A stretch of DNA of 64,000 nt from Streptomyces aquilus (lineage in GTDB: Bacteria; Actinomycetota; Actinomycetes; Streptomycetales; Streptomycetaceae). Below are positions 16,378 through 26,027 of the stretch, piece after piece. Where the stretch lies: assembly GCF_003955715.1 (NCBI RefSeq), contig NZ_CP034463.1, positions 7,812,001-7,876,000 on the forward strand. Direction: 5' to 3'. The position numbers and the translations under genes are program-made. Position 1 is the stretch's first letter. Every line of letters starts with the position of its first letter. Under the pieces are notes generated by a model. That model ran no database searches and had not been told where the DNA came from. It was given only the letters and a program-made list of their open reading frames with translations.

Positions 16378-17763
16378 TCACGCGGCCCGCAGTTTCGAAG
16401 CGGCCTTGCGGGCCGCCACCAGCACCGGGTCCCACACGGGGCTGAACGGTGGGGCGTAGCCCAGGTCCAGGGCCGTCATCTGCTCCACCGTCATGCCGGC
16501 CGTGAGCGCCACCGCCGCGATGTCCACCCGCTTGCCCGCGCCCTCCCTCCCGACGATCTGCACACCGAGCAGCCGCCCCGTGCGGCGCTCGGCGAGCATC
16601 TTCACCGTCATGAGGGAGGCGCCGGGGTAGTAGCCCGCCCGGGACGTGGACTCGATGGTCACCGCCTCGTACTGGAGGCCCGCCCTGCGCGCGTCCTTCT
16701 CGCGCAGGCCGGTACGGGCGATCTCCAGGTCGCACACCTTGCTCACCGCCGTGCCGACCACGCCCGGGAAGGTGGCGTAACCGCCGCCCACGTTCGCGCC
16801 GATGACCTGGCCGTGCTTGTTGGCGTGCGTACCGAGCGCGATGTGGCGCTCCTGGCCGGAGACCAGGTCGAGGACCTCCACGCAGTCGCCGCCGGCCCAG
16901 ATGTTCTCGTGCCCGCGCACCCGCTGGGCGAGGTCGGTCAGCAGCCCGTCGTGCCGGCCCACGGGCAGCCCCGCCGCCTTGGCCAGCGAGGTCTCCGGGC
17001 GCACCCCGATGCCCAGCACCACCACGTCCGCCGGATACTCGGCGTCCTCCGTGGCCACCGCCCGCACCCGGCCGTCCTCGCCGGTGAGGACCTTGGTGAC
17101 CGTGGCGTCGTTGACCATGGTGATGCCCAGGCCCTCCATCGCCTCGTGCACCAGGCGGCCCATGTCCGCGTCGAGCGTCGACATCGGCTCGCTGCCCCGG
17201 TTGACGACGGTCACCTCGTAGCCGCGGTTGATGAGCGCCTCGGCCATCTCGACGCCGATGTACCCGGCGCCGACCACCACCGCCCTGCGGCCACGCGTGC
17301 GTGCCAGCGTGTCGAGCAGCGCCTGACCGTCGTCCAGGGTCTGCACCCCATGGACACCGGGGGCGTCGGCGCCCGGCATCTCCGGGCGGATCGGGCGGGC
17401 GCCGGTCGCGATCACGAGTTTGTCGTACGACGTCCAGGACTCGGCCCCGGAATCGACGTCACGCGCGCGTACCCGCTGCCCGGCCACGTCGATCTCCGTG
17501 ACCTCCGTCCGCATGCGCAGGTCGATGCCCCGCGCGCGGTGCTCCTCGGGCGTGCGGGCGATCAGCTCGTCCCGCTCCTCGACGTCGCCGCCCACCCAGT
17601 ACGGGATGCCGCACGCCGAGTAGGACGTGAAGTGACCCCGCTCGAACGCCACGATCTCCAGTGCCTCGGGCCCCTTCAGCCGGCGGGCCTGGGACGCCGC
17701 GGACATCCCCGCGGCGTCTCCGCCGATCACGACCAGTCGTTCGCTCGCAGCGCTCATGTTCAT
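16378..17763 (-). CDS. FAD-dependent pyridine nucleotide-disulphide oxidoreductase (CoA-disulphide reductase type)
   Basis: Flavoprotein of 461 aa from the CoA-disulphide reductase / NADH oxidase branch. The FAD motif is VVIGGDAAGMSAASQARR (11-28) and a second NAD(P)H motif is VVVGAGYIGVEMAEAL. The single redox cysteine of this branch, which forms a mixed disulphide with CoA, is Cys51 in SYSACGIPYWVGG. The FAD-binding block IWAGGDCVE and a C-terminal dimerisation domain (from about 335) are present. No rhodanese domain is fused. ATG at 17763 is used; a second ATG two codons on is equally possible. It may keep CoA reduced or act as an NADH oxidase. Confidence 0.9.
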   Translation of the reverse strand: MNMSAASERLVVIGGDAAGMSAASQARRLKGPEALEIVAFERGHFTSYSACGIPYWVGGDVEERDELIARTPEEHRARGIDLRMRTEVTEIDVAGQRVRARDVDSGAESWTSYDKLVIATGARPIRPEMPGADAPGVHGVQTLDDGQALLDTLARTRGRRAVVVGAGYIGVEMAEALINRGYEVTVVNRGSEPMSTLDADMGRLVHEAMEGLGITMVNDATVTKVLTGEDGRVRAVATEDAEYPADVVVLGIGVRPETSLAKAAGLPVGRHDGLLTDLAQRVRGHENIWAGGDCVEVLDLVSGQERHIALGTHANKHGQVIGANVGGGYATFPGVVGTAVSKVCDLEIARTGLREKDARRAGLQYEAVTIESTSRAGYYPGASLMTVKMLAERRTGRLLGVQIVGREGAGKRVDIAAVALTAGMTVEQMTALDLGYAPPFSPVWDPVLVAARKAASKLRAA

Positions 17764-17790
17764 GCGAACACGCTACGGGGACAGGGCATT

Positions 17791-18777
17791 TCAGTCCTGT
17801 TCGCCGCCCTGTTCGCCGCCCTGTTCCCGGCTGGGCGCGGTGCGGGCGACCGGGAGCGGGCCGAGGGCCGTCGACGCGGACACCGGGGCCGGGCGGCGCG
17901 GCAGCCGGGGGCGGATCAGCCGCAGCCACGCCAGCAGGAGCAGCGCCAGCACCGAGGCGAAGGGGAGCACGGCGGCCAGTGCCACCACGATCCACCGCAG
18001 CATCGACACGAACGCGTCCCAGCCGCCCGACAGCGCGTCCATGACCCCCGGATCGTCGTCCTCCGCGGCCTTCGCCACCGGCTTCTCGGACAGCGACAGC
18101 GTGATGGTGGCCAGACTCGTGCGGTCCTTCAGGGACGCCTGACGGGCCAGCAGCGCCTCCAGGTCGGCCTGGCGGCTGCTCAGTTCGCCCTCCAGGGCGA
18201 CCACGTCGCTCAGCTTGGTGGCCTGGTCCATCAGCTCCCGGATGCGGGCCACGCTCGCCCGCTGCGTCTTGATGCGGCTGTCCACGTCGACGACCTGATC
18301 GGTGACGTCCTGCGCCTTCGCGGTGCGCTCGACGAGCTTGCCCGCGCCCTCCAACTCGGCCAGCACCTCCTCGTACTTGTCGACGGGCACCCGCAGCGTC
18401 ACCCGCGTCTCCTCCGCGCCCTGCTCGTCACGGGAGGTGGACTCTTTGCCGACGTAACCGCCCGCGTTCTCGGTGGTCGTCCGGGCCGCTTCCAGCGCCT
18501 TCGGCACGTCCTTGACCTGCACGGTGAGTTCGGCGGTACGGATGATGTGGCTGGTGGGGAGGCTGGGCGCGGTGCTCGCCTGCCTGCCGCCCGCGCCGCT
18601 GTCGCTGTCGGCGGCGCCGCCCGGGGCGCCCTCCTTCGCCTCCGACAGCGCGGCGCTGTCACTGCCGGCACCGCTGTCGGAGGAGTCGGAGGCGGTGCAG
18701 CCGGACAGGGCCAGCGCGGCGGCCAGCAGGAGGCCGGCCAGGGCCGGGACAGGTCGTACGGAACGTCGTGCGCGCAT
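17791..18777 (-). CDS. DUF4349 domain-containing lipoprotein
   Basis: Cell-surface protein of 328 aa. The lipobox LALSGC gives the lipidated cysteine near residue 27. A Ser/Asp/Gly-rich linker follows, then a DUF4349 domain (SHIIRTAELTVQVKDVPKAL onward) with long coiled-coil-prone helices around VDSRIKTQRASVARIREL and EGELSSRQADLEALLARQ. A single membrane helix (MLRWIVVALAAVLPFASVLA) sits near the C-terminus, so both ends touch the membrane. The tail repeats EQGG. ATG at 18777 is preferred because it begins a proper signal peptide; the longer frame would not. The function of the family is unknown. Confidence 0.87.
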   Translation of the reverse strand: MRARRSVRPVPALAGLLLAAALALSGCTASDSSDSGAGSDSAALSEAKEGAPGGAADSDSGAGGRQASTAPSLPTSHIIRTAELTVQVKDVPKALEAARTTTENAGGYVGKESTSRDEQGAEETRVTLRVPVDKYEEVLAELEGAGKLVERTAKAQDVTDQVVDVDSRIKTQRASVARIRELMDQATKLSDVVALEGELSSRQADLEALLARQASLKDRTSLATITLSLSEKPVAKAAEDDDPGVMDALSGGWDAFVSMLRWIVVALAAVLPFASVLALLLLAWLRLIRPRLPRRPAPVSASTALGPLPVARTAPSREQGGEQGGEQD

Positions 18778-18969
18778 CTGGCGTACCCCCGGGTCGTGAC
18801 GACGGACATTCGCTCCTTCGACGCCCGGCCGTGCCGGAACGTTGGAGCGCGACGGTCCCGATGCGGTCACGGTCGGGACGCGGGCGGGACACGACGGGGA
18901 CGTGCACGGGACCTGGTCGGGCCAAAGGTCCCTGGCCGGACTGTCGGTGGCGTCTGAGAGGGTGGAGCC

Positions 18970-20421
18970 ATGAGCGGATCAGGTACGACGGGACACGTCG
19001 TCGTCATCGGAGCCGGGATCGCGGGACTGGCCGCGGCTCACCGGCTGCTGCAGCGCGGGGCGCGAGTGACCGTGCTGGAGGCGTCCGGCCGCGTCGGCGG
19101 CAAGCTGCTGCCCGGCGAGATCGCCGGCGCGCGCGTGGACCTCGGCGCCGAGTCGATGCTGGCGCGCAGACCCGAGGCCGTCGCCCTCGCCCGTGAGGTC
19201 GGCCTCACCGACCGCCTCCAGCCCCCCGCCACCGCCACCGCCTCGATCTGGACCCGCGGCGCCCTGCGCCCCATGCCCAAGGGCCATGTCATGGGCGTCC
19301 CCGGTACCGCCGCCGCCCTCGAAGGCGTCCTCTCCGAGGAGGGCCTCGCCCGTATCGACCGCGACGCCGACCTGCCGCGCACGGAGGTCGGCGACGACGT
19401 GGCGGTCGGCGAGTACGTGGCCGCACGGCTCGGCCGCGAGGTCGTCGACCGGCTGATCGAGCCGCTGCTCGGCGGGGTGTACGCGGGCGACGCCTACCGG
19501 ATCTCGATGCGCTCGGCGGTCCCGCAGCTGTTCCAGGCGGCGAAGACCCACACCTCGCTCACCGAGGCCGTCCGCGACATCCAGGCAAGGGCCGCCGCCA
19601 ACCAGCAGACGGGCCCGGTGTTCATGGGCCTTCAGGGCGGCGTCGGCGGCCTCCCGCTCGCCGTCGCCGACTCGGTCCGCGCGCGCGGCGGCGAGATCGT
19701 CACCGACGCGCCCGTCACCGAGCTGCGCCGCGCCGGCGCCGAGGGCTGGCGGATCGTCACCGGCGACCGCACCCTGCATGCCGACTCCGTGATCGTCGCC
19801 GTCCCCGCCCCGGCCGCCGCCGACCTGCTGCGCGCCGAGTCCTCCGAGGCCGCCGCCGAGCTCGCCGGCGTCGAGTACGCGTCCATGGCCCTGGTCACCC
19901 TCGCCTACCGCCGCACCGACACCGACCTCCCGGCGGGCAGCGGCTTCCTGGTGCCGCCCGTCGACGGCCGCACCATCAAGGCGTCCACGTTCGCGTCCCA
20001 GAAGTGGGGCTGGATCGCCGACGAGAACCCGGACGTCGTCGTCCTGCGCACCTCGGTCGGCCGCTACGGCGAGACGGCGATCCTGGAGCGCGACGACGCC
20101 GACCTCGTCGACGTCTCCCGCCGCGACCTGCGCGAGGCCACCGGCCTCGACGCCCGTCCTCTCGAAACCCGCGTCACCCGCTGGACCGACGGCCTGCCCC
20201 AGTACCCGGTCGGCCACCACGCGCGTGTGGCCCGCCTCCGCGACCACGTGGCCAAGCTTCCCGGCATCGCCGTCTGCGGAGCGCAGTACGACGGCGTCGG
20301 CATCCCCGCCTGCATCGCGAGCGCGTACGCGGCGGTCGACCAGATCCACGGCGACGAGCGCGGTGTGCAGGAGCTCACCGCCCACCCGGTGCAGAGTCTG
20401 CACGGAGGAGCAGGAGAATAA
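18970..20421 (+). CDS. hemY: Coproporphyrinogen III oxidase (HemY/CgoX type, often called protoporphyrinogen oxidase)
   Basis: FAD enzyme of 483 aa that oxidises coproporphyrinogen III to coproporphyrin III in the Gram-positive route. The dinucleotide motif [18 protein letters not shown] (10-27) is followed by [10 protein letters not shown], which contacts FAD. The C-terminal FAD block is [17 protein letters not shown] at 18970 has GGTGGAGCC just upstream. It is followed 5 bp later by hemQ, which uses its product after iron insertion, so the two form an operon. Ferrochelatase is not in the window. Confidence 0.93.
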   Translation: MSGSGTTGHVVVIGAGIAGLAAAHRLLQRGARVTVLEASGRVGGKLLPGEIAGARVDLGAESMLARRPEAVALAREVGLTDRLQPPATATASIWTRGALRPMPKGHVMGVPGTAAALEGVLSEEGLARIDRDADLPRTEVGDDVAVGEYVAARLGREVVDRLIEPLLGGVYAGDAYRISMRSAVPQLFQAAKTHTSLTEAVRDIQARAAANQQTGPVFMGLQGGVGGLPLAVADSVRARGGEIVTDAPVTELRRAGAEGWRIVTGDRTLHADSVIVAVPAPAAADLLRAESSEAAAELAGVEYASMALVTLAYRRTDTDLPAGSGFLVPPVDGRTIKASTFASQKWGWIADENPDVVVLRTSVGRYGETAILERDDADLVDVSRRDLREATGLDARPLETRVTRWTDGLPQYPVGHHARVARLRDHVAKLPGIAVCGAQYDGVGIPACIASAYAAVDQIHGDERGVQELTAHPVQSLHGGAGE

Positions 20422-20426
20422 GGACC

Positions 20427-21158
20427 ATGAGCAACGAAGCCCCCACCCCCGAGGCCGGCCGGATCCCGAACAAGGGCAAGCTGGCCAAGGACCTGAACGA
20501 GGTCATCCGCTACACGCTCTGGTCCGTCTTCAAGCTGAAGGACGTCCTCCCCGAGGACCGCGCGGGCTACGCGGACGAGGTCCAGGAGCTGTTCGACCAG
20601 CTCGCCGCGAAGGACGTCACGATCCGCGGCACCTACGACGTGTCCGGCCTCCGCGCCGACGCCGACCTCATGATCTGGTGGCACGCCGAGACCGCCGACC
20701 AGCTCCAGGAGGCGTACAACCTCTTCCGCCGCACCAAGCTGGGCCGCGCCCTGGAGCCGGTCTGGTCGAACATGGCGCTGCACCGCCCCGCCGAGTTCAA
20801 CCGCTCGCACATCCCGGCGTTCCTCGCCGACGAGACGCCGCGCAACTACGTCAGCGTCTACCCCTTCGTGCGGTCCTACGACTGGTACCTCCTGCCCGAC
20901 GAGGACCGCCGCCGCATGCTCGCCGACCACGGCAAGATGGCCCGCGGCTACCCGGACGTCCGCGCCAACACGGTCGCCTCCTTCTCCCTCGGCGACTACG
21001 AGTGGCTCCTGGCCTTCGAGGCCGACGAGCTGTACCGCATCGTCGACCTCATGCGCCACCTGCGCGCGTCGGAGGCCCGCATGCACGTCCGCGAGGAGGT
21101 CCCGTTCTTCACGGGCCGCCGCAAGGACATCGGGGATCTGGTCGCCGGCCTGGCCTGA
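20427..21158 (+). CDS. hemQ: Coproheme decarboxylase (chlorite-dismutase-like)
   Basis: Performs the last step of the coproporphyrin-dependent pathway: peroxide-driven decarboxylation of coproheme to haem b. The 243-aa length is that of the HemQ/Cld-like family. The redox-active tyrosine fits Tyr145 in [14 protein letters not shown], and the proximal haem ligand fits His168 in [14 protein letters not shown]. True chlorite dismutases carry a distal arginine that HemQ lacks; the gene context also argues for HemQ. GGAGAATAAGGACC precedes ATG at 20427. Its stop directly adjoins the stop of the convergent peptidase gene. Confidence 0.95.
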   Translation: MSNEAPTPEAGRIPNKGKLAKDLNEVIRYTLWSVFKLKDVLPEDRAGYADEVQELFDQLAAKDVTIRGTYDVSGLRADADLMIWWHAETADQLQEAYNLFRRTKLGRALEPVWSNMALHRPAEFNRSHIPAFLADETPRNYVSVYPFVRSYDWYLLPDEDRRRMLADHGKMARGYPDVRANTVASFSLGDYEWLLAFEADELYRIVDLMRHLRASEARMHVREEVPFFTGRRKDIGDLVAGLA

Positions 21159-22736
21159 TCAGCCTCGGGGCTCGGGCTCCGGGTGCGGTGCGCAGGCCGC
21201 GCGCCGCACCGGGAGCCGGCCCTCCAACAGGTACGCGTCCAGGTACCCGTTGACGCACCGGTTCGGCCCGCCCGCGATCCCGTGGGTCCCCGCGTCCCGC
21301 TCGGTCACCAGCACCGACCCCGACAACCGCCGATGCAGCTCCAGCGCCCCCTCATAGGGCGCGGCCGCATCCCGCTCGGCCGCCAGGATCAGGGTCGACG
21401 GCAGCTCACCCGGCCCGGTTCGCACATCGAGCGGCTCCTGACGCGGCGCCTGCCAGTAGGCGCAGGGCAGGTTCATCCACACGTTGTCCCAGGTCTCGAA
21501 CGGCGCCACCCGGGCGAGCCGCGTGTTGTCCCGGTCCCACACCTCCCAGTCCGTGGGCCAGGACGCGTCGTTGCACTCGACGGCCGTGTACACCGCGCTG
21601 GAGTTCTCGGCCTCCTTCGCCGCCTCCGGATGCGGCCCCGCCTGCTCGATCAGCGGCTTGGGGTCGCCCTTCAGATAGGCGGACAGCGCCTGCGCCCGGT
21701 GCGGCCAGAAGTCGTCGTAGTACCCGGCCGTCAGGAACGCCCCCTGCAACTGACCGGGCCCGACCTTCCCGCCGGCCGGGTCCGCCGCCAGCTGGGCCGC
21801 CGCCTTGTCGTAGCTGCGCTGCACCTTCTCGGCCGTGTCGCCGAGGCCGTACGCCTTGTCGTGCCGGGCGGCCCACTCCCGGAAGTCCGCCCAGCGGTCC
21901 TCGAACGCGGCCGACTGGGCGAGGTTGTTGCGGTACCAGACCTCCTCCGGGTCCGGGTTCACCGCCGCGTCGAACACCATCCGCCGCACGTGCGAGGGGA
22001 ACAGCGTCGCGTACAGCGCCCCGAAGTAGGTGCCGTACGACGCCCCCATGAACGTCAGCCTCTCCTCGCCCAGCGCGGCCCGCAGGACGTCGAGGTCGCG
22101 GGCGTTGTTGAGGGAGGTGTAGTGCCGCAGCGCGCTGCCCGCCCGCCGGGCGCAGCCGCGCGCGTAGGCCTTCGCCTCGGCGATGCGCTCCCGCTTGTAC
22201 GACTCCGAGGGGTGCGTCGGCGCCGGTGAGGGCGCCTTGAGGAAGTGCTTGGGGTCCTCGCAGGACAGCGGGGCGGAGCGGCCGACGCCGCGCGGGGCGT
22301 AGCCGACGAGGTCGTAGGCCGCCGCGAGCCGCTTCCACTCGGGCAGGTAGCCCATGAGCGGGAAGTACATGCCGGAGCCGCCCGGGCCGCCGGGGTTGTA
22401 GACCAGGGAGCCCTGCCGGGGGACCTTGCGCTTGCTGTTGTGCGGGTCCTTGTGGGTGGCCCGGACCCGGCTGACGGTGAGCTTGATCTGCTTGCCGCCG
22501 GGGTGCGCGTAGTCGAGCGGGACGGTGACCGTGCCGCACTGCATCGCGGCCGGCAGGTCCTCCGCGTCCGGGCATCTGCCGAAGGTGATCCCGGCCGCCT
22601 CGGCCCGCGCGGCGGCGGTCGCGGCGCCGCGCAGCTCGGCCGTGCCCGGGGCGGCGGCGGGGGCGCCGCCCGGGGCGGCCGCGAGTGTGGTCAGGATCAA
22701 GGTCCCGGCGGCCGAGTAGAGGGCGGGGGCTCTCAT
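21159..22736 (-). CDS. Secreted alpha/beta-hydrolase, tripeptidyl aminopeptidase family
   Basis: Exported peptidase-like hydrolase of 525 aa, close to the Streptomyces Tap/Slp group that removes short peptides from the N-termini of proteins. The signal peptide covers about 1-30. The nucleophile elbow GASYGTYFG holds Ser233; the likely acid is Asp456 (LAAERDAAAP) and the histidine His485 (AGTHGIAGG). The oxyanion block LVYNPGGPGGSG (111-122) is intact. ATG at 22736 has GAAGGGA seven bases upstream; the longer frame lacks a signal peptide. It converges on hemQ without a spacer. Confidence 0.9.
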   Translation of the reverse strand: MRAPALYSAAGTLILTTLAAAPGGAPAAAPGTAELRGAATAAARAEAAGITFGRCPDAEDLPAAMQCGTVTVPLDYAHPGGKQIKLTVSRVRATHKDPHNSKRKVPRQGSLVYNPGGPGGSGMYFPLMGYLPEWKRLAAAYDLVGYAPRGVGRSAPLSCEDPKHFLKAPSPAPTHPSESYKRERIAEAKAYARGCARRAGSALRHYTSLNNARDLDVLRAALGEERLTFMGASYGTYFGALYATLFPSHVRRMVFDAAVNPDPEEVWYRNNLAQSAAFEDRWADFREWAARHDKAYGLGDTAEKVQRSYDKAAAQLAADPAGGKVGPGQLQGAFLTAGYYDDFWPHRAQALSAYLKGDPKPLIEQAGPHPEAAKEAENSSAVYTAVECNDASWPTDWEVWDRDNTRLARVAPFETWDNVWMNLPCAYWQAPRQEPLDVRTGPGELPSTLILAAERDAAAPYEGALELHRRLSGSVLVTERDAGTHGIAGGPNRCVNGYLDAYLLEGRLPVRRAACAPHPEPEPRG

Positions 22737-22834
22737 CGCGTATCCCTTCGGTGCACGGCAGCAACAAAAGGGATGTTTCGTTCGGTTGTTGGGGAAGGCA
22801 AGCACCGTCCGGCCGGTGTCGGCGCCAATGCCCC

Positions 22835-23635
22835 CTATGCGCCCCTGGTGTGCCCGGCGCGCCAGTGCTGCTCGCGGTCGGCGAAGGCCGCGCGCAGATC
22901 CGGTTCACCGACCGCGCGGACCCCTCGTACGGCGACGGTCGTCAGGTACGTACGGTCGTCGCCGCTCCCGGTGCGGCGGGCCAGGGCGCCGAGCAGGCGC
23001 TGGCCGGCGGGGGAGGCCCAGCGCGAGTAGGGGTGGACCTCGACGCGGGCGATGGCGAGGCAGCTCAGGGTGAGCGCGAGGGGCAGCGCGAACCAGAGGG
23101 CGATCAGCTGCCGCGGCATCTCCGACGGCGCGGGCGTCAGCAGCGCGGTCGCGCCCAGCGCGAGGACGACGAGCGCGGCGAGCTGCACCTGGCGCACGGC
23201 CGCCGCCACCGTCGTACGCGCCCCGTCCGGCACGGCGAGGCCCGCGCGCACCAGCCGGTCGGCGAGACCGCGCACCGGGGCCGCGGTCGCCGCCGCGTCC
23301 CGCGCCGGGGTGATGCGGGACTGGCCCTCCGGGCCGATCGCCCCTATGACGGAGCGCTCGATCTCGTCCCGGCCGCGCGGGTCGACGACCGTCGCCCAGC
23401 CGGTGTGCGCGAGGAGCAGTCGGCGCTGGCGCGCCATCGAGACCATGGTGAGGTCGGCGACCCGCCGGGGGCCGCCGGACAGGAACGCCGCCTCGTACAG
23501 CGTCAGGTCGTGCCCATGGCCCGCGGCCACTTCTTCCGTGTCCACGGCCGCAGCACGTACGGCGGCCAGGCACAACCGGGTGCACGCGGTACCGGCGGCG
23601 GCCCAGGCCAGCAGGAGGAGAAGGACCCAGAACAT
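22835..23635 (-). CDS. TIGR04222 domain-containing membrane protein
   Basis: Membrane protein of 266 aa. An N-terminal helix (MFWVLLLLLAWAAAGTACT) is followed by a cytoplasmic part with LTLYEAAFLSGGPRRVADL, a hallmark of TIGR04222. There are two more helices around VQLAALVVLALGATALL and LIALWFALPLALTLSCLAI. In many members the domain is followed by a Cys/Gly-rich tail; here the protein ends QHWRAGHTRGA with no such tail. The gene lies upstream of a secreted peptidase and downstream of the DUF4142 and DUF692 genes, all on the minus strand. The function is unknown. Confidence 0.85.
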   Translation of the reverse strand: MFWVLLLLLAWAAAGTACTRLCLAAVRAAAVDTEEVAAGHGHDLTLYEAAFLSGGPRRVADLTMVSMARQRRLLLAHTGWATVVDPRGRDEIERSVIGAIGPEGQSRITPARDAAATAAPVRGLADRLVRAGLAVPDGARTTVAAAVRQVQLAALVVLALGATALLTPAPSEMPRQLIALWFALPLALTLSCLAIARVEVHPYSRWASPAGQRLLGALARRTGSGDDRTYLTTVAVRGVRAVGEPDLRAAFADREQHWRAGHTRGA

Positions 23636-23730
23636 GACGCTGTTCTATGCGAATCGACCGCGAAGGCGCCATGCCTTGTTCACAATCCGGACGGAGCGTG
23701 GCCGGTACGTAATGTTCCCCTTGGGGCCGC

Positions 23731-24510
23731 TCAGGGCTCGCTCGGCGGCGGGCTGGTGGCGGGTGGGGGCAGTGAATACGTCGGGGACGCCGGTGGGGTG
23801 ACCGGGATCGCCGGGGTCGGGTCGGTCGTCGGGCCGGGCGGGCCGGGGGTGTTGGTGATCGGGGGAGTGCTGCCGGAGGCCATCTCCTGGGCCAGGGCGT
23901 CCCAGTCGACGTACCCGGTGGCCTCCAGGATCTTGATGTGGTCGAGGACGGTGGTGTTCGCGTCGTCGGCGAGGGCGCGGACCAGGGAGTTGCGGGTGGT
24001 GGCCCGTACCTGGGCGACGACCGAGAAGACCCTGCCGTGGGCGATCCGCAGGATGTTGGCGAACTGCCGGTCGTACTCGACCCCTTGGGCCGAGCTCAGG
24101 GTGGCCAGCCACTGCTTCTGCTGGTCGCTCGGCTCGTTGGGGAGGGCGAGGCCGAGTTGCGAGGCCACGTCACGCACCCGCTGGTCCAGGAACGTGTGCC
24201 CCTCGACGAGGTGCTGTCCCGCGGTGCGCACCGCCTGTGTCGTGCCCTTCCGCAGGGCCTGCTGCCCGGCCGGCAGTTCCCACAGTCCGGCCAGCCGCAC
24301 CTTGGTGACGAACTCCCGGTCGAGCGCCGACAGCGGGCCGTACCTCGTCGACACCGTCTGGGCGTTGAGCACGTCGACCGCGGTCCCGGAACGGTCGGCG
24401 TACGACCAGATCGGGAAGACGAGGGCCGCCAGGGTCGCCGCCAGGCCGGTGATGATGAGCCCGGTGCCACTGAAGATGCCTCGGCCGTTGACGGGGGGTC
24501 GGGGTCGCAT
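23731..24510 (-). CDS. DUF4142 domain-containing membrane-anchored protein
   Basis: Protein of 259 aa with one N-terminal helix (GLIITGLAATLAALVFPIW) and an extracytoplasmic DUF4142 domain (about 60-200). This is a four-helix ferritin-like fold; note DREFVTKVRLAGLWEL and AHGRVFSVVAQVRATTRN. The tail from about 210 is a Pro/Thr/Ser spacer such as a wall-spanning linker. ATG at 24510 has an excellent GCAGGAGG ribosome site five bases upstream. It lies between the TIGR04222 and DUF692 genes, probably in one transcription unit. The activity is unknown. Confidence 0.87.
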   Translation of the reverse strand: MRPRPPVNGRGIFSGTGLIITGLAATLAALVFPIWSYADRSGTAVDVLNAQTVSTRYGPLSALDREFVTKVRLAGLWELPAGQQALRKGTTQAVRTAGQHLVEGHTFLDQRVRDVASQLGLALPNEPSDQQKQWLATLSSAQGVEYDRQFANILRIAHGRVFSVVAQVRATTRNSLVRALADDANTTVLDHIKILEATGYVDWDALAQEMASGSTPPITNTPGPPGPTTDPTPAIPVTPPASPTYSLPPPATSPPPSEP

Positions 24511-24603
24511 GGTGCCTCCTGCTTGCGGCACCGCACGCCAGTGCGTTTCGGGTGCGCAGTTGGCATGTTACTTCGCGGTCACGTCGGCTGACGACCGTCC
24601 GCC

Positions 24604-25911
24604 TCAGCGGCGCAGCAGCACCCGCCGCGTCGCCCGCGCCAGCCGCACGCCCGGCCGGTGCGAGCGCGGCCGCGACCCCGACCGCTCCAGCCACCACTCC
24701 CGCAGCTCGGCCAGCGCCCGCTCGTCCCGGACCACCCCCGCTCCCAGCACGTATCCGGCGAAGTCCAACGCGTCCCTGCGGTACCCGCCGGTCATCGGGT
24801 GCCCATGGGCGTAACCGAGGAACGCGGCCCGGTACCCCGTGCCCAGAATCACCGGCAGTTCGGGCGCGACCTTCGCCACGACGTCCGCCCGCTTCCCGGC
24901 CAGCGCCCGCGCCTGCACCCCGAGCCGCACCCGGTCGAACCCCTCGGGCACGGGCGTCCCGGCGACGAGGGCGGACAGCAGCGCGGCCTGCGCGAGGGCG
25001 AGCCGCTGGCGGGCCGGGGCGGTGTCGGGCATGGAGGCGAGTCGGGTGGTGCGGGCGGCTTGCGTGCCCGGCGCGGCCCCCTGCTCCCGCCCCTTCTCCA
25101 CCGCCCCCCGGATCGCCGCCAACTCCCCCTCCAGTTCCGCCGGTTCCGGGAAGTTCTCGTCCCGTTCCAGGAGGACCCCCGGCGGCGACACCCGGGACGC
25201 GAGGTCGGTGAGGATGTCGAGGACCGGGCGGGGGACCGGGTGGGCGTGGCTGTCGTGCCAGACGCCGTCCCGCTCGAAGCCGCCCGCCACGTGGACGTAC
25301 GCGATGGCCTCCAGGGGGAGGTCGGCGAGAGCCTCGGCCGGGTCCTCGCCGCGGTTGACGTGGTTGGTGTGGAGGTTGGCGACGTCGATGAGGAGTCGTA
25401 CGCCCGTACGGTCCGCCAGCTCGTACAGGAACTGCCCCTCCGTCATCTCCTCGTCCGGCCAGGCGATCAGCGCGGCGATGTTCTCGACGGCGAGCGGCAC
25501 CGGCAGGGCGGCCTGGGCGATGCGGACGTTCTCGCACAGCACGTCGAGGGCGTCGCGGGTGCGGGGGACCGGCAGCAGATGGCCGGCCTCCAGGCGCGGG
25601 GAGGCCGTCAGGAGCCCGCCCGCCCGGACGAACGCGATGTGCTCGGTGACCAGGGGCGCGCCCAGCGCCTCGGCCCGCTCGGCGAGGGCGGTCAGGCGGC
25701 TCTCGTCCGGGCGGTCGGCGCCGCCGAGGCCGAGCGAGACGCCGTGCGGGACCACGGTCACCCCGCGCTCGCGCAGCCGCCGCAGCGACTCCGGCAGATG
25801 GCCGGGACAGGTGTTCTCGGCCACGACCTCGACCCAGTCGATGCCCGGCATGCGTTCCACGGCGTCCGCGATCTCCGGCCGCCAGCCGATCCCCGTGCCC
25901 AGTCGCTCCAT
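24604..25911 (-). CDS. DUF692 (MNIO family) multinuclear non-haem iron enzyme with SCO6045-like C-terminal domain
   Basis: Protein of 435 aa. Residues 1-275 form the DUF692 TIM barrel. The metal-ligand blocks of the family are visible: VVPHGVSL (His56), VTEHIAF (Glu90, His91), VENI (Glu143), [10 protein letters not shown] (Asp176 to His184), YVHVAGG (His207), DSHAH (Asp220, His222) and [10 protein letters not shown] (Glu249, Asp251). Known relatives (MbnB, TglH, bufferin enzymes) modify cysteines of ribosomal peptides. A second, mostly helical domain follows (about 295-435), as I recall for SCO6045. No obvious cysteine-rich precursor lies beside it. ATG at 25911 follows GGGG. The substrate is unknown. 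Confidence 0.88.
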   Translation of the reverse strand: MERLGTGIGWRPEIADAVERMPGIDWVEVVAENTCPGHLPESLRRLRERGVTVVPHGVSLGLGGADRPDESRLTALAERAEALGAPLVTEHIAFVRAGGLLTASPRLEAGHLLPVPRTRDALDVLCENVRIAQAALPVPLAVENIAALIAWPDEEMTEGQFLYELADRTGVRLLIDVANLHTNHVNRGEDPAEALADLPLEAIAYVHVAGGFERDGVWHDSHAHPVPRPVLDILTDLASRVSPPGVLLERDENFPEPAELEGELAAIRGAVEKGREQGAAPGTQAARTTRLASMPDTAPARQRLALAQAALLSALVAGTPVPEGFDRVRLGVQARALAGKRADVVAKVAPELPVILGTGYRAAFLGYAHGHPMTGGYRRDALDFAGYVLGAGVVRDERALAELREWWLERSGSRPRSHRPGVRLARATRRVLLRR

Positions 25912-26027
25912 GGTCCCCGTCCCCGTTTCCCCGTCGAGTGGCTTGCTCAGGTGCCCGCCGTGCCGTCCCCTTCGACGCCGTGCCGTTCCTGTGTGACGGG
26001 GGTATGGCCCTGGCGTCCGGAGCCGAA

